Positions 9,889 to 19,253 of a DNA stretch of 64,000 nucleotides are shown one piece after another. How positions within the stretch are numbered: position 1 is the stretch's first letter; each line of letters begins with the position of its first letter. The DNA comes from Chlorogloeopsis sp. ULAP01 (GTDB lineage: Bacteria; Cyanobacteriota; Cyanobacteriia; Cyanobacteriales; Nostocaceae), in NCBI RefSeq assembly GCF_030381805.1, contig NZ_JAUDRH010000011.1:124001-188000 (forward strand), read 5' to 3'. A program made the position numbers and the translations under genes. The notes beneath the pieces are model-generated. The model had not been told where the DNA came from. It was given only the letters and a program-made list of their open reading frames with translations, and did not search any database.

Positions 9889-12222
9889 TTAATATCTTGA
9901 TGTTGGAACTTTATTTTCAGGTTTAAGTGTAGGAGTAGACTCAACGGATGATGGCTCTTCCCCAGCAGTGACAGCAGTATTACTTGCTAGGCATTGATTA
10001 ATTTTAGGTGCGGGTGTAGAAATATTTGGCAATAAATTAAACTCGGCTAATTGTATCCTAACTTCTTGTCCCTGCTTTACCATCGGTTTTTTAGCGATGG
10101 GAGTTGATAGGGGATTGGATGGATTTGTAGATAGAGTAACTCCTTCTCCCACAGAGCAGACTCGCAAGTACACCCAAGATTTTGGATTTGTTTGTTGAAT
10201 ATCATTGAGAATCTGCAACACACTACCAGCTGGAACAATTACCGATTTTGAAGATGAGTCAATTGTAGTAAATGATATTTCATTTGCAGTTTGAATCAGC
10301 GCGGCGCGATCGCTTGCCACAGGTGGTGGTGAGGTGACAGTAACAGGAGGAATAGTGCTTGTAATTGGTGGAGAATCAGGAACTTTCCCCTTTAAATATC
10401 CTCCTTGGCGCAACAAGTATCCGACAAAACCACCAAGGAGTACTAATACTGAAATAATAACTAGCTGTAGTGGTACTTGAGAACGCTTACTAGGTGCAGT
10501 ATCAGGAATTACTTGAGTTTTTTGGTTGTAGCTAAAACCCTCTGGCTTAATTTGTAGAGTTGGAGACGAAGCCTTTGTTACTGCTGAAATGCTAAAAAAC
10601 TCAGGCAAGACTTTTGCTAATTTGGTTTCTGGTTCAGAGTATTGAACTTGATAGTGTACTAAAGAAACTGTGACATTATCATGTCCATTTACGGTGTTTG
10701 CTATCTCGATCAACCGCTCTGTAATACTTGCTATGTCAGTCTTTGCTTGCAGTAGGGGTAAAATTTCTGTATCCCAATACTGTTCGACGCGGTCAAAGTC
10801 ACTCAAACCATCAGAACACAGCAGGAAAATACAATCTTCGTCAACAAGAAAACGTTCGGCAGAGGGATGCAATGAACTGCTAGGACTCATACCCAACGCC
10901 TGAACCAAAGAACCAGAAGCACCCTGTTGCACGGCATCCCGGTAAATTGCGTAGCCTAAGCGTACTTCACGGGAGGCGACATCGTCATCGAGGGTAACTT
11001 GATAGCAACCGTAAGGTGTGATCCAATAAGCACGACTATCGCCAACATGAGCAATATAAATTTCATGCCCAACGGGTAAAGCCATCACTAGGGTTGTTCC
11101 CATCCGTTGGCGTCCTTGGCGACTTTCACTGTCGTTGCGCTGGCTGATTTTATCGTTAGCAACAGCTGCTGCCCGTTGTAAGTCTTCTAGTAGGAGAATA
11201 GGATCTATATGGTCGTAAGGAACTTTAGTCAGTTCCTGTACCTGATGTTGAATAGTGTCAATTGCTAAATTCGATGCTACATTGCCACCCTCATGTCCAC
11301 CAATGCCATCACAAACTATTGTCAAAGCACAGGAGTGGGGTGGTTTAGTAATGATGCTACCACTTTGAGGATAACAGGCATCTTCGTTACGTTGGCGACT
11401 TGGCCCTGTGTCGCTTTTAGTTGCAATTGTAATCTTCGGAGATTGGGCTTGCCCTAGTTCTGCCAGTCCTTTATCTAAAACTCTAATTAATTGCTCTGGG
11501 GCTTGTATATCTTTGTTAATTAAATAATGACAAATTTCGCTAACAAACTCGGCGATCGCACTTTTTGCTCCTGGCTGCAATTGTTGCCAAAATTCGCCTA
11601 ACTCAGATAAGCTTGGGACAAAATCCTGAGGTGATGGTAATTCTAGCAACCGAATTAACGATCCTTCCACTCTCAATAATTGGGAGTTCAACAAGCTAGA
11701 ACCAACGCCCTCACTTGCTAGGGGTTGCCACAGATGCGCTATCTGCCAAAGCCAATTTAGTTGGCGCATTGATGTAGCATTACACCAAGCAGAGGTAAAT
11801 TCGCTATACAAATCTACTTCGCTTAAGGCTGTAACGTCTGTAATTTTAATTGGAGATTTTTCTAAAAGTAGTATTTCTCGTTCTTGCTGTCCATCAAAAA
11901 GTGGCAAGATTCCGTATACCTGCGGTATATGCAAGCGGTAGGAAAATAGTCTTAAATAAGGTCTAATAGCGTGTAATTTGTCTGGATCTGGTGTTTGAGG
12001 TAAATAACCAGGTTTGGTATCTAAAACAATAGATCTATTTATGACTAAATAGCGATCATCTAATATATCTCCCCTTTGACCCAAGTTCAATCCATCTGTG
12101 ACAGCCCAAAGGAAGCGTTTAGGTAAGGGTGTAGAGCATCGCTGGCAGAAGTTGTGGGTAAGAGGATTGAGAGCCTGACAATTTTCATTTGGGCAGTAGA
12201 GCGTAGCCGCATCATTTTCCAT
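9889..12222 (-). CDS. PP2C-family protein Ser/Thr phosphatase with zinc ribbon and membrane anchor
   Basis: From the ATG at 12222 (MENDAATLYC) the protein has 777 residues. An N-terminal zinc ribbon is formed by C10, C15, C26 and C29 (YCPNENC, FCQRC). A PP2C domain follows, with SDTGPSRQRNEDACY, IVCDGIGGHEGGNVA, YIAHVGDSRAYW and LCSDGLSD carrying the metal-binding Asp residues. One membrane segment (LVIISVLVLLGGFVGYLL) then leads to a C-terminal region of unclear fold. It likely dephosphorylates proteins at the membrane. FHA proteins lie on the downstream side. An upstream alternative start at 12243 adds seven residues; the GGTGGG site fits the chosen ATG. Confidence 0.88.
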   Translation of the reverse strand: MENDAATLYCPNENCQALNPLTHNFCQRCSTPLPKRFLWAVTDGLNLGQRGDILDDRYLVINRSIVLDTKPGYLPQTPDPDKLHAIRPYLRLFSYRLHIPQVYGILPLFDGQQEREILLLEKSPIKITDVTALSEVDLYSEFTSAWCNATSMRQLNWLWQIAHLWQPLASEGVGSSLLNSQLLRVEGSLIRLLELPSPQDFVPSLSELGEFWQQLQPGAKSAIAEFVSEICHYLINKDIQAPEQLIRVLDKGLAELGQAQSPKITIATKSDTGPSRQRNEDACYPQSGSIITKPPHSCALTIVCDGIGGHEGGNVASNLAIDTIQHQVQELTKVPYDHIDPILLLEDLQRAAAVANDKISQRNDSESRQGRQRMGTTLVMALPVGHEIYIAHVGDSRAYWITPYGCYQVTLDDDVASREVRLGYAIYRDAVQQGASGSLVQALGMSPSSSLHPSAERFLVDEDCIFLLCSDGLSDFDRVEQYWDTEILPLLQAKTDIASITERLIEIANTVNGHDNVTVSLVHYQVQYSEPETKLAKVLPEFFSISAVTKASSPTLQIKPEGFSYNQKTQVIPDTAPSKRSQVPLQLVIISVLVLLGGFVGYLLRQGGYLKGKVPDSPPITSTIPPVTVTSPPPVASDRAALIQTANEISFTTIDSSSKSVIVPAGSVLQILNDIQQTNPKSWVYLRVCSVGEGVTLSTNPSNPLSTPIAKKPMVKQGQEVRIQLAEFNLLPNISTPAPKINQCLASNTAVTAGEEPSSVESTPTLKPENKVPTSRY

Positions 12223-12676
12223 AGTTTTCCCACCGATCTGCAATTGGCAATTTCTTCAACATTACTGGCAGCGGTACTCTCAACCGCTGATGTTTCCTTA
12301 ACTAGATCTATCCAACTTGGATCATGATTTTAACTTGCAAAAGAAGCTAGGTGCTAAGGTCGGTCTAAACAATGTCCTCAGTCCACCTGAAGTTTCCTCT
12401 ATGGGCTACTCCACCAACCAGACCGCTCAATTCACAACCAGCTATCAATCCATAAAACTACCATAATTAGATTTTTTAGAATAATTACCCCTATAGAAAG
12501 AAGAGAATGTACTGTTATTTCTTTTAGTTTGATAGGTAGTTAGGTGCCAATAAACTGATGAAGACAGCTAAATAGCTAGTCTTCACTTTGTGGCAATCTA
12601 GGATTGCCAAAGTATTAAGTTTATTTTGCCTGCTACTTTAACTGCAAATTTAACATATCTCATCTGTGAAAGTGTA
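12223..12676. other. Intergenic region between divergent genes
   Basis: This 454-bp region separates the minus-strand PP2C gene from the plus-strand small gene at 12677, so it must hold both promoters. I see no reading frame of interest and no confident operator. Confidence 0.4.
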
Positions 12677-12949
12677 ATGGAAGATAACAAAGAAAAAAAA
12701 ATTCATCGCACCGCCAATCCTGGTGATGTAATTTCTGATCAGCCACAAACAATCGAAGAAAAATCCCAACAACAAGCGGTAAACGCCCCCGATATCACAG
12801 GCGATCAGATCGAGGTACCGACTTACTTTGTTGTAGAAGAGCCGGACGGTGAAAAAAAAGCGTTACATCATGTTAAAGATGCTGAAGAAATATCAGATGT
12901 GATTCGAGAAGCGCGAGTTGATGAAGAAGGAAATCGGCAGTGGTGGTAA
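12677..12949 (+). CDS. Small acidic hypothetical protein
   Basis: From the ATG at 12677 it has 90 residues and starts MEDNKEKKIHRTANPGDVIS. It is very rich in Glu and Asp and has no Cys or membrane segment. A C-terminal segment VPTYFVVEEPDGEKKALHHV looks folded, and the protein ends RQWW. I do not recognise a named family. A longer reading from 12626 is possible, but the added residues are hydrophobic and not preceded by a ribosome-binding site. It stands alone between non-coding stretches. Confidence 0.55.
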   Translation: MEDNKEKKIHRTANPGDVISDQPQTIEEKSQQQAVNAPDITGDQIEVPTYFVVEEPDGEKKALHHVKDAEEISDVIREARVDEEGNRQWW

Positions 12950-13505
12950 AAGGATGAGTGGAAATTAACGGCGAGAGATTAAAAGGTAGAAATAAAAATT
13001 AAAATTTTCTCAAAGTACCACTCACTATGGTATCAGTTTAACTTCTGATTCATTAGTAAATAGATAACAATCAGCCTCAGCCAAGCTTTTGCTTTGACTG
13101 AGGCTTTAATTACTGAGTCAAAATCGTACTATGTCTGAATCTAAATCAAAATCCAAATTTGATTGGAAAGATTTAGTACTATTTTTGCTAATTGATGATG
13201 TTGTGTAGGCGATCGCTACATTTTTTCATCATTTGAGTTAGCGTTTTGTCTTTAGATTTTGCTCCGCTCTGAGTTAGTTGTTGACAGCTAGGTTAAATTG
13301 GTGTAGGCAGAACTTTTCTTAATTAATTTTGTCTTTGCTGTAATGACTGGATGAATTTTACAACATTACTAACAGCACAATAATTTTCTTTAACTCTAAA
13401 AAGTTGTCTGTGGGGAAAAGTCAGACTAGATACAACCTACTGTTAAGAGATTTAGGAGTTGATCAAGCCATCACTGACAACTCCTAACTCATAACTGTTG
13501 CTATC
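12950..13505. other. Convergent intergenic region
   Basis: This 556-bp stretch lies between the 3' ends of the small acidic gene and ndhM. It contains the strong hairpin listed separately (13073-13105) and a 25-codon frame at 13131-13208 that I do not regard as proven. Nothing else is evident. Confidence 0.4.
13073..13105. terminator. Strong hairpin, likely bidirectional terminator
   Basis: AGCCTCAG at 13073-13080 pairs with CTGAGGCT at 13098-13105. Inner CCAAGC/GCTTTG pairing extends the stem around a TTTT loop, and TTTAATT follows. It lies between converging genes. Confidence 0.6.
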
Positions 13506-13859
13506 TTATTCAGGTGCGACTTGGGGCAGTCCCATGCTGTAATTTGTGACGCGGGAAGTAAGATTGTAGCTAATTTCACCTTTTTGCAAAAGCGATCGCA
13601 TAAAATGCTCCAAATCAGAGCCAATGCGACGTAAATTATAGTCTATTAGGTCTGCACCACTATATGCCTCCACCAGTTCATCAAATTTGTGATAAACCTT
13701 TTGCAAAGCATCTTCATTCCAGATAAATTCGTTGTCTGGGTCAACATCCAACGTTAAAACCTGATTGCTGGGAACCAACTCGCCATCCCGATCTAGTTCA
13801 GCCGCAAAAATACGGATGTGTCGGGTTGTGGACTTGAGGAGCATTGGGTTGTCGTCCAT
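13506..13859 (-). CDS. ndhM: NAD(P)H-quinone oxidoreductase (NDH-1) subunit M
   Basis: This 117-residue protein carries the NdhM pattern: MLLKSTTRHIRIFAAELD, VLTLDVDPDNEFIWNEDALQ, DYNLRRIGSDLEHFMRSLLQ and the C-terminal SRVTNYSMGLPQV. NdhM is a peripheral, plant/cyanobacteria-specific subunit of the NDH-1 complex on the thylakoid membrane. That complex serves respiration and cyclic electron flow. Length and both ends match the family. It is monocistronic on the minus strand, and its stop faces the convergent terminator region. Confidence 0.92.
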   Translation of the reverse strand: MDDNPMLLKSTTRHIRIFAAELDRDGELVPSNQVLTLDVDPDNEFIWNEDALQKVYHKFDELVEAYSGADLIDYNLRRIGSDLEHFMRSLLQKGEISYNLTSRVTNYSMGLPQVAPE

Positions 13860-15173
13860 AACAGTGTCAAATTGGGGTTATCGCAGTTTCTTGTTTGAAT
13901 AGAATACAAGCAAACACTTACGTAATGCTACGGGCAGCCTAATACTAATCGGGCTTTTGGTTTTTGATTGGGGATAGTTCCATCTTAATCCCTATTGGGG
14001 ATTGACATGAAACAAAATCTTTACACTGAAAATTATTGCAGATGCTTTTGGTGAGCTTGAATCCCGTCGAATCTTTAGCTAAGATGGTCGCCAAAACCCT
14101 AAACAGAAGAGGCAATGCCTTTTTTGTCAGCATAGGCAATTACTCTTCCTACGTCAATTATCAATCTGTCTTGTGGGGTTGAAATTTTATCTCTTACCAA
14201 ACTAAACGTGTGGTTAACCTATTGATTAATTTCGTTGTTAAGATTGACTGGCTCCTCTGTGAAGCCATGCCATGCGACGAGAAAAGCAAGAAAGAAAATG
14301 CTGTTGAGGAGGCTCTACATCGGTAAAAAAACAGCAGCACCAGCCGGATGCGCACTTGTGTACTCTTACAATTGGCTTGCCCACCTACCAAGTTCTGAGC
14401 ATATAGTAACTTTGTTCGCACTAAGCGTGAATAGTTTATGGAGGGTTGTGCTAGAACTAATGGCGAATTTTTTCTTCCGACAACTTTTTATCTTTAGATG
14501 AACAAAAAAATTGCTTTTTGCTTTAGCAGCCAGGAATTCTACCTATGTAAATGCTAATGCATATTTATACTCGACTCCTGCAATTGGTAATGAACTAAAG
14601 TAAGATACTTGGCGAATCATTAAAATCATGTCTATAATTGTCTTCCCAAAAAGAATTTTAGTTTTTGCTAACTATGTCTATCAATCTTGTTTATTTAGTA
14701 AGAATGCAAAATTAGTACATCTAGTAATTTTACGTAATTTAGGCACAATAACGTCTGGCTTTCATTAATGTAGAAAAAATCAGCGATTTTACTTACGTAA
14801 AAATACTAAATTTTCAGTAAAAACTCAAACTGTTATTGACGTGGAGATAAAGTTGATGTAAAAACCTTTAAAAAGCTAGAACTAGTTCTTACAGAAACTT
14901 TATTGTATACAATCTTAAAAACTGAATAATAGTTATGGCTTGGTTCAACCACAGCTAGGCGCTGCAATATTTGAACCTTGACAAGAAACTTGACAGTAGT
15001 GAAGTTTAGCTATAAAAAATACGCAGGAGAGGAAAAGTGAGATACAAATTTTGTTTCTCTAAAAAAAAGGGTTAATTCAAATATTTTGGTTCTGAAAAAA
15101 ACATAAAGATTTTTTGCTTGTAGGTATAGCTCTCTCACCCCATTCACTATAAAGTAAAGGAATCCTAACAGCT
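13860..15173. other. 1.3-kb AT-rich region without recognised genes
   Basis: Only overlapping antisense frames of 64-88 codons occur here (for example 14194-14421 and 14235-14501). They show no family-like sequence, so I leave them out. The 8-bp palindrome TTACGTAA appears three times, at 13918-13925, 14730-14737 and 14793-14800. The region ends with the leader of the gene at 15174. A long regulatory leader or small RNAs are possible but not shown. Confidence 0.4.
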
Positions 15174-15452
15174 ATGAACTCTAAAGCCTTACCACGTCAA
15201 ATAAATAATATCGAAGTAGGTGTTTATGAGTGTGAAATACATCTGAAGTTCCGATTAATAGAAGAAAAAAGTTTATTAGGCGATCGCGAGCAATTGTTAC
15301 AAGTGCTACTCGATGCTTTAACTGAAGGTGCTGATGACTTTTTAGAAACCCTACAAGCTTCTGTAAAAGCGCAAGAAATTTCAGAGCTTAAAGCTTCACC
15401 ACAGATGCGACGCCAATTAATGCGTTTGCGAAATTCTAATGAAAATGCTTAA
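15174..15452 (+). CDS. Small conserved protein, possibly of the Npun_R1517 (heterocyst-linked) family
   Basis: The 92-residue protein starts MNSKALPRQINNIEVGVYEC and ends with a basic helix SPQMRRQLMRLRN. Predicted helix content is high, and there is no membrane segment. It resembles a short Nostocales protein named after Npun_R1517 and linked to heterocyst differentiation. I recall this by sequence pattern only and cannot confirm it. The unusually long upstream region (1.3 kb) fits a developmentally regulated gene. AAAGGA lies upstream of the ATG as a weak ribosome-binding site. Confidence 0.55.
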   Translation: MNSKALPRQINNIEVGVYECEIHLKFRLIEEKSLLGDREQLLQVLLDALTEGADDFLETLQASVKAQEISELKASPQMRRQLMRLRNSNENA

Positions 15453-16011
15453 TGATGAAAGCTGTAATTGCTAGCAGTGGTGTAACTTTTAACGAGTAAG
15501 TAGCAATTTTTTTTGGGTTTGCTCACTAGCTTATTCACTCTCTTAACAAGACAGTAGCCTTCACCTTTGTATGATGGATAGGTGTTTTCAAGCTTAGTGT
15601 GCCGTGCTTGTTGTTTTTCAAAGGTTTCAGATTTTGAAATTATATTTCCAGGTATTTACTAGAACCAGCCCTCTTCTTTCTACTTATCGAGGTATTAGCT
15701 ATTAACAATTTTTATTACAGATTTTACTTATTTGACAGATTTCTGTTTTGCTGAGTCAAAGCTAAGGGTGCCACAGTTCTCAAAACTTGGGATTTTAAAC
15801 CTGATTTGTGGATGGTGAATTGTTAAATCATGCCGAGTCAGCTCTTGAACTATCAATTTCAACTTGATAGATATTAATATCTAAAGAAGGTGGGATAGTT
15901 ACAGTGGTTTCCCCATTATTATCTCAAGTGCGGTTTCTAACCACCACAATTATGAATAGTGTTGTGGTTAGAAGCCACATAAAATATAATTGACAAGACA
16001 AAATACTTAAT
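15453..16011. other. Convergent intergenic region
   Basis: This 559-bp region lies between converging genes. Its only clear structure is the hairpin at 15936-15972. No further gene was found. Confidence 0.4.
15936..15972. terminator. Hairpin downstream of the response regulator
   Basis: TCTAACCACCACA pairs with TGTTGTGGTTAGA with one mismatch, across an 11-nt loop. It lies 40 bp beyond the stop codon of the minus-strand response regulator. There is no clear T-run, so it may act as a 3' stabiliser rather than an intrinsic terminator. Confidence 0.4.
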
Positions 16012-16707
16012 TTATTTGGCAAGACCGTGTTCGAGGGCAAAACGAACTAGTTCAGTACGGCTATTTGTACCAGTTTTACTAAACAAGCGGCTGACATACT
16101 TTTCAACATTGCGAACACTAGTATCCAAGCGCCTGGCTATTTCTTTATTCATTAACCCTTCTGCTACCAAATTTAAAACACTTTGTTCTCTGGGGGTCAA
16201 GTCAATTGTAAAAGGTGGTGGAGATTGAGTAAGCGCATTTTTTTGAGTTAATAATGCCTTAATTTGAGCAATCTGATTCGCTAAATCGGCAATATCAGGT
16301 GTTTCGCCATCTTCGGTCGTAGTTTGAGTTTTGGTAGCGCGGCGAGCAAGCAAGTTTTCAACTATTGCGACTAATTCATCTGGATCGAAGGGTTTGGGCA
16401 AATAAGCATCCACTCCAGCTTGATAACCTTGGATGCGATCGGTTGTCATACCTTTAGCCGTAAGAAAAATCACTGGCAATAACTGGAAACGAGGATCTTC
16501 GCGCAATTGCTTGAGGAACTGATATCCATCTACCTGAGGCATCATAATGTCAGAAATCACAAGGTCAGGCATACTTTGTTGCATCAATTCCCAGCCTTCG
16601 CGAGCGTTACTGGCGACTTGAACGCTGAAACCGCTTTCTTGTAGATAATCTTTCACTGCTTCACGCAATCCCGGTTCATCATCTACCAGTAACAGTTGTG
16701 CTGACAT
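16012..16707 (-). CDS. Response regulator with receiver and LuxR-type HTH domains
   Basis: The 231-residue protein has an N-terminal receiver domain (about residues 1-120). The acidic pocket is LLVDDEP, the phospho-acceptor Asp lies in DLVISDIMMP, Thr in FLTAKG and Lys in LPKPFD. A C-terminal NarL/LuxR helix-turn-helix (about residues 165-228) shows LTPREQSVLNLVAEGLMNKEI and NVEKYVSRLF. It is a DNA-binding regulator whose partner kinase is not in the window. The architecture resembles the Ycf29-type regulator of cyanobacteria and red-algal plastids, but I am not certain of orthology. Confidence 0.85.
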   Translation of the reverse strand: MSAQLLLVDDEPGLREAVKDYLQESGFSVQVASNAREGWELMQQSMPDLVISDIMMPQVDGYQFLKQLREDPRFQLLPVIFLTAKGMTTDRIQGYQAGVDAYLPKPFDPDELVAIVENLLARRATKTQTTTEDGETPDIADLANQIAQIKALLTQKNALTQSPPPFTIDLTPREQSVLNLVAEGLMNKEIARRLDTSVRNVEKYVSRLFSKTGTNSRTELVRFALEHGLAK

Positions 16708-16889
16708 CTAAAATTTCCTTTCCTCATCATTTATTTAAATTTAGCGAAAATAAGCAACTTATTGTGAAAGCTAATCAACTTAACTCTCATTTAAATGCTT
16801 GGGAGTAAATTTTTATAAAGTTTTGATGTCAACAGGGGGCATTCTACACCCCTGTATGGTTAGTTTCTAAATTTGTGTATAATCTTTTA

Positions 16890-17582
16890 CTAATGATAAA
16901 ATTGGACTTTTCCTTGTTTAGAGTGTAGATAAGTTTGAGCGTAGGCTGCGAATGTTAGTACCTGCTCTTTTAAAGTATAGTAACTTGACGCGAAGAGTTG
17001 GCGAATATTGCAGCCGATTGTTTTCAAGCAATGTTCTTGATTACGGTGACTGTACTCAAAATTTAACACTCCTGAATCTTTGATCATCCAACTGATACGA
17101 TGCCCAACTAGTTGCAGTTGCTGCAAATCGTACTCAGTAAATAAATGAGACTTATAACTACCAATATGCAGCACTCCAATCATATTCCCTTTGATCGGTA
17201 TTGGTATACCGACAAGAGATTTAAGCTTTTTGTGGCGCAGAATAGGGCTTACTATCTCTATTTCCGATAAGTTATTCACTGTCACTGGCTTCATGGTTGC
17301 GGCAATGTGACCGGCAAACCCTTGTCCAACAGGAATACGGATTTGCTGTACAATTTCTTCCTCAAGCCCTATTGTGGCGTACACAGCTAACTGTTGATGG
17401 TTTTGGACTGGCATCAAAAACGTAACAGTATCTACAGACAAATACTCTTTTACCCACTCTAGCTCCTTCTGTAGGGATAGAGTCAGTCGTGTTTTTCTAT
17501 CAGTCGGTTTCTGACCTATCAATACCTTCCAACCTTTATAGAATCTTTGTAAACCAACATGGTCTGCCCAGAACATAGTCAT
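16890..17582 (-). CDS. GAF-domain protein
   Basis: The 230-residue protein has one GAF domain at about residues 40-170, with IRIPVGQGFAGHIAATMKPV and LVGIPIPIKGNMIGVLHIG. No kinase, HTH or cyclase domain follows. The C-terminal 60 residues look irregular. No chromophore-binding Cys of the phytochrome type is evident. It may be a sensor subunit acting on another protein, or a shortened signalling protein. The neighbour is a response regulator on the same strand 180 bp away, which suggests but does not show a functional link. Confidence 0.65.
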   Translation of the reverse strand: MTMFWADHVGLQRFYKGWKVLIGQKPTDRKTRLTLSLQKELEWVKEYLSVDTVTFLMPVQNHQQLAVYATIGLEEEIVQQIRIPVGQGFAGHIAATMKPVTVNNLSEIEIVSPILRHKKLKSLVGIPIPIKGNMIGVLHIGSYKSHLFTEYDLQQLQLVGHRISWMIKDSGVLNFEYSHRNQEHCLKTIGCNIRQLFASSYYTLKEQVLTFAAYAQTYLHSKQGKVQFYH

Positions 17583-17850
17583 TAACCTCAGTCGATGTAG
17601 AGTTGAAATGGTAATAACATTGCTGAAAATTATAGCTTTTTTAGAAATTTATCGAGATATGGCAATCATAGTATCGTGATCAAACTGAATATTATAACTA
17701 TGAATGAATGTGTAGTTGCTCACTACTGCATTGGAATGATAATAGCTACAAGTAAACGATGTTGTATCTATCTTATTCAACTTCTAGTATATTTACAAAG
17801 TTTATAGTTGGATTGAGCCAGGCAAAGATAGCTCCTTTTTAAACTGCTGA

Positions 17851-18015
17851 TCTGAAAATGGTTTTGCGTTTGAAGTTGAAGCGATCGCACCAGGTATTTT
17901 AAATGCTGCTTTATTTCAAAAAACTGAAAGACTGATTCAAGCTATCCTTGATTATTTAGATAACTTAAACAGTGGTGCAATTGAGTCAACGAACAGAAAA
18001 CTAATACCAATTTGA
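17851..18015 (+). pseudogene. Start-less coding remnant interrupted by a MITE
   Basis: A frame of 54 codons with protein-like composition (FAFEVEAIAPGILNAALFQK, then TERLIQAILDYLDNLN) follows an in-frame stop and has no start codon. Its last codons (LIPI) fall inside the inverted-repeat element beginning at 18005, so the true C-terminus has been replaced. I do not recognise the parent family. Confidence 0.4.
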
Positions 18016-18103
18016 AAAAAGAATGCGACAAATAGACATTGTAGAGACGTGCCATGGCACGTCTCTACATCAGGATGTGTTGCAAACATTTTTTGAATCG
18101 GTA
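18005..18103. mobile_element. About 99-bp MITE-like inverted-repeat element
   Basis: The ends are imperfect inverted repeats: TACCAATTTGAAAAAAGAAT on the left against TACCGATTCAAAAAATG read from the right. The centre is a perfect palindrome at 18040-18067 made of GTAGAGACGTGCC and GGCACGTCTCTAC around AT. TA dinucleotides flank both ends, as expected for IS630/Tc1-type insertion. There is no coding capacity. Confidence 0.6.
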
Positions 18104-18160
18104 TAACTATTTATGAATAATCCACTCATATAATATTTGGTAGTGAGAAGTTAGAAATTA

Positions 18161-19126
18161 TTACAACATTTCAATTATCTTTGCTGTTTCCGGTATTTTG
18201 GCTTCCCTTTGTCCGGTGGCACGCGCCATAGCAGTAAACAAACCAATGGGAGTATTTAATAAGTCTGTCGATGAAGCTCTACCAGCCAAAATTTTGATGC
18301 TATCTTTTGGTAATTCCTTTAATAACCAACGCACTAACCGATAACCGCATTCCTTAAGTGTAATATCCCGCATTAACTCCACGCCGTATAACTCATGCAA
18401 ATAGCGGTTAGAACGCCCATAGCGTCGCCATTGACTTTCTAATTCTTTAAGTGTGTTACGGTGGCGATGCTGCACGATCGCTCCCGGAGCAAATTCCAAG
18501 CGCCCAATATTTTCTTGTTGAATTCGCCAACAGATATCCGCGTCGCCACCAGAATCAAGATAGGGACGAAATAAACCCACTTTTTGCAACGCTTGTCGTC
18601 GAATTGCTAAGTTTGCTGTTTGTCCATAGGGACAAAACTTATGGGTAAGGGTATGTTTTTGCGACAGAGTTTCTTGGCGCTCGGCAAATTTTTCTAGTAA
18701 GTTCTTTGGAGATAGAGACGTAATTTCACCGACAACGATCGCTATATCAAGATTCATAAAAGGTGCAATTAATACTTCTAACCATTCTGGCTGTGGACGA
18801 CAGTCAGCATCAGTAAAGGCTATGATTTCGCCAGTGGCGGTACGAATACCTTTGTTGCGGGCGGCATAGGAACTTTGAATTTGGTTTTCGTTCTCTATAT
18901 GAATGAGTGAGGGAAATTTTTCGGCAATTTCTTGCAAGATCACAGGAGTGCGATCGCTACTGTTATTGTCTACCAGCAAATATTCCAGTCGTTGATTTGG
19001 ATAAGTTTGAGCTAGCAGGCAATTAATTAACTCTGGTAAATCAGCTTCACCGTTATAAATAGGAATAACCAGTGATACCTTTGGTAAAAAGGCGTCACTG
19101 GTGATTGCATGAACTAGTTCATTCAT
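18161..19126 (-). CDS. Family 2 glycosyltransferase
   Basis: The 321-residue protein has a GT-A fold. The nucleotide-sugar region is VSLVIPIYNGEADLPELINC (about residues 18-37), then LVDNNSSDRT, and the metal-binding DxD motif lies in AFTDADCRPQPEWLEV. It is predicted to transfer sugars to glycan or lipid acceptors at the cytoplasmic face. There is no membrane segment. The acceptor cannot be inferred. It is a single gene on the minus strand, upstream of neither a wzx nor a wzy gene. Confidence 0.88.
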   Translation of the reverse strand: MNELVHAITSDAFLPKVSLVIPIYNGEADLPELINCLLAQTYPNQRLEYLLVDNNSSDRTPVILQEIAEKFPSLIHIENENQIQSSYAARNKGIRTATGEIIAFTDADCRPQPEWLEVLIAPFMNLDIAIVVGEITSLSPKNLLEKFAERQETLSQKHTLTHKFCPYGQTANLAIRRQALQKVGLFRPYLDSGGDADICWRIQQENIGRLEFAPGAIVQHRHRNTLKELESQWRRYGRSNRYLHELYGVELMRDITLKECGYRLVRWLLKELPKDSIKILAGRASSTDLLNTPIGLFTAMARATGQREAKIPETAKIIEML

Positions 19127-19253
19127 AAGTTCAAGTTTTGGATTTGGGATTATTAGTAGCTAGTAGTTAATGTTTAGTAGAATTTTTTACTAACTACTAA
19201 TCACTAACTAATATTTCGTATTTAGTATTCCCAATTCTTCATCCTGAACCCAT

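Larger units (their letters stand above)
17583..18160. other. Intergenic region with gene remnant and MITE
   Basis: The 578 bp between the GAF and glycosyltransferase genes hold a start-less reading frame (17851-18015) and a small inverted-repeat element (18005-18103), listed separately. The rest is AT-rich without visible features. Confidence 0.4.

Noticed and set aside
13131..13208. 25-codon frame MSESKSKSKFDWKDLVLFLL...
   Set aside because: It looks like a small membrane peptide but lacks a clear ribosome-binding site and any comparison, so it is not annotated.
14194..14501. Overlapping antisense frames of 75 and 88 codons
   Set aside because: Neither shows family-like sequence or a ribosome-binding site, and both sit in an AT-rich gap.
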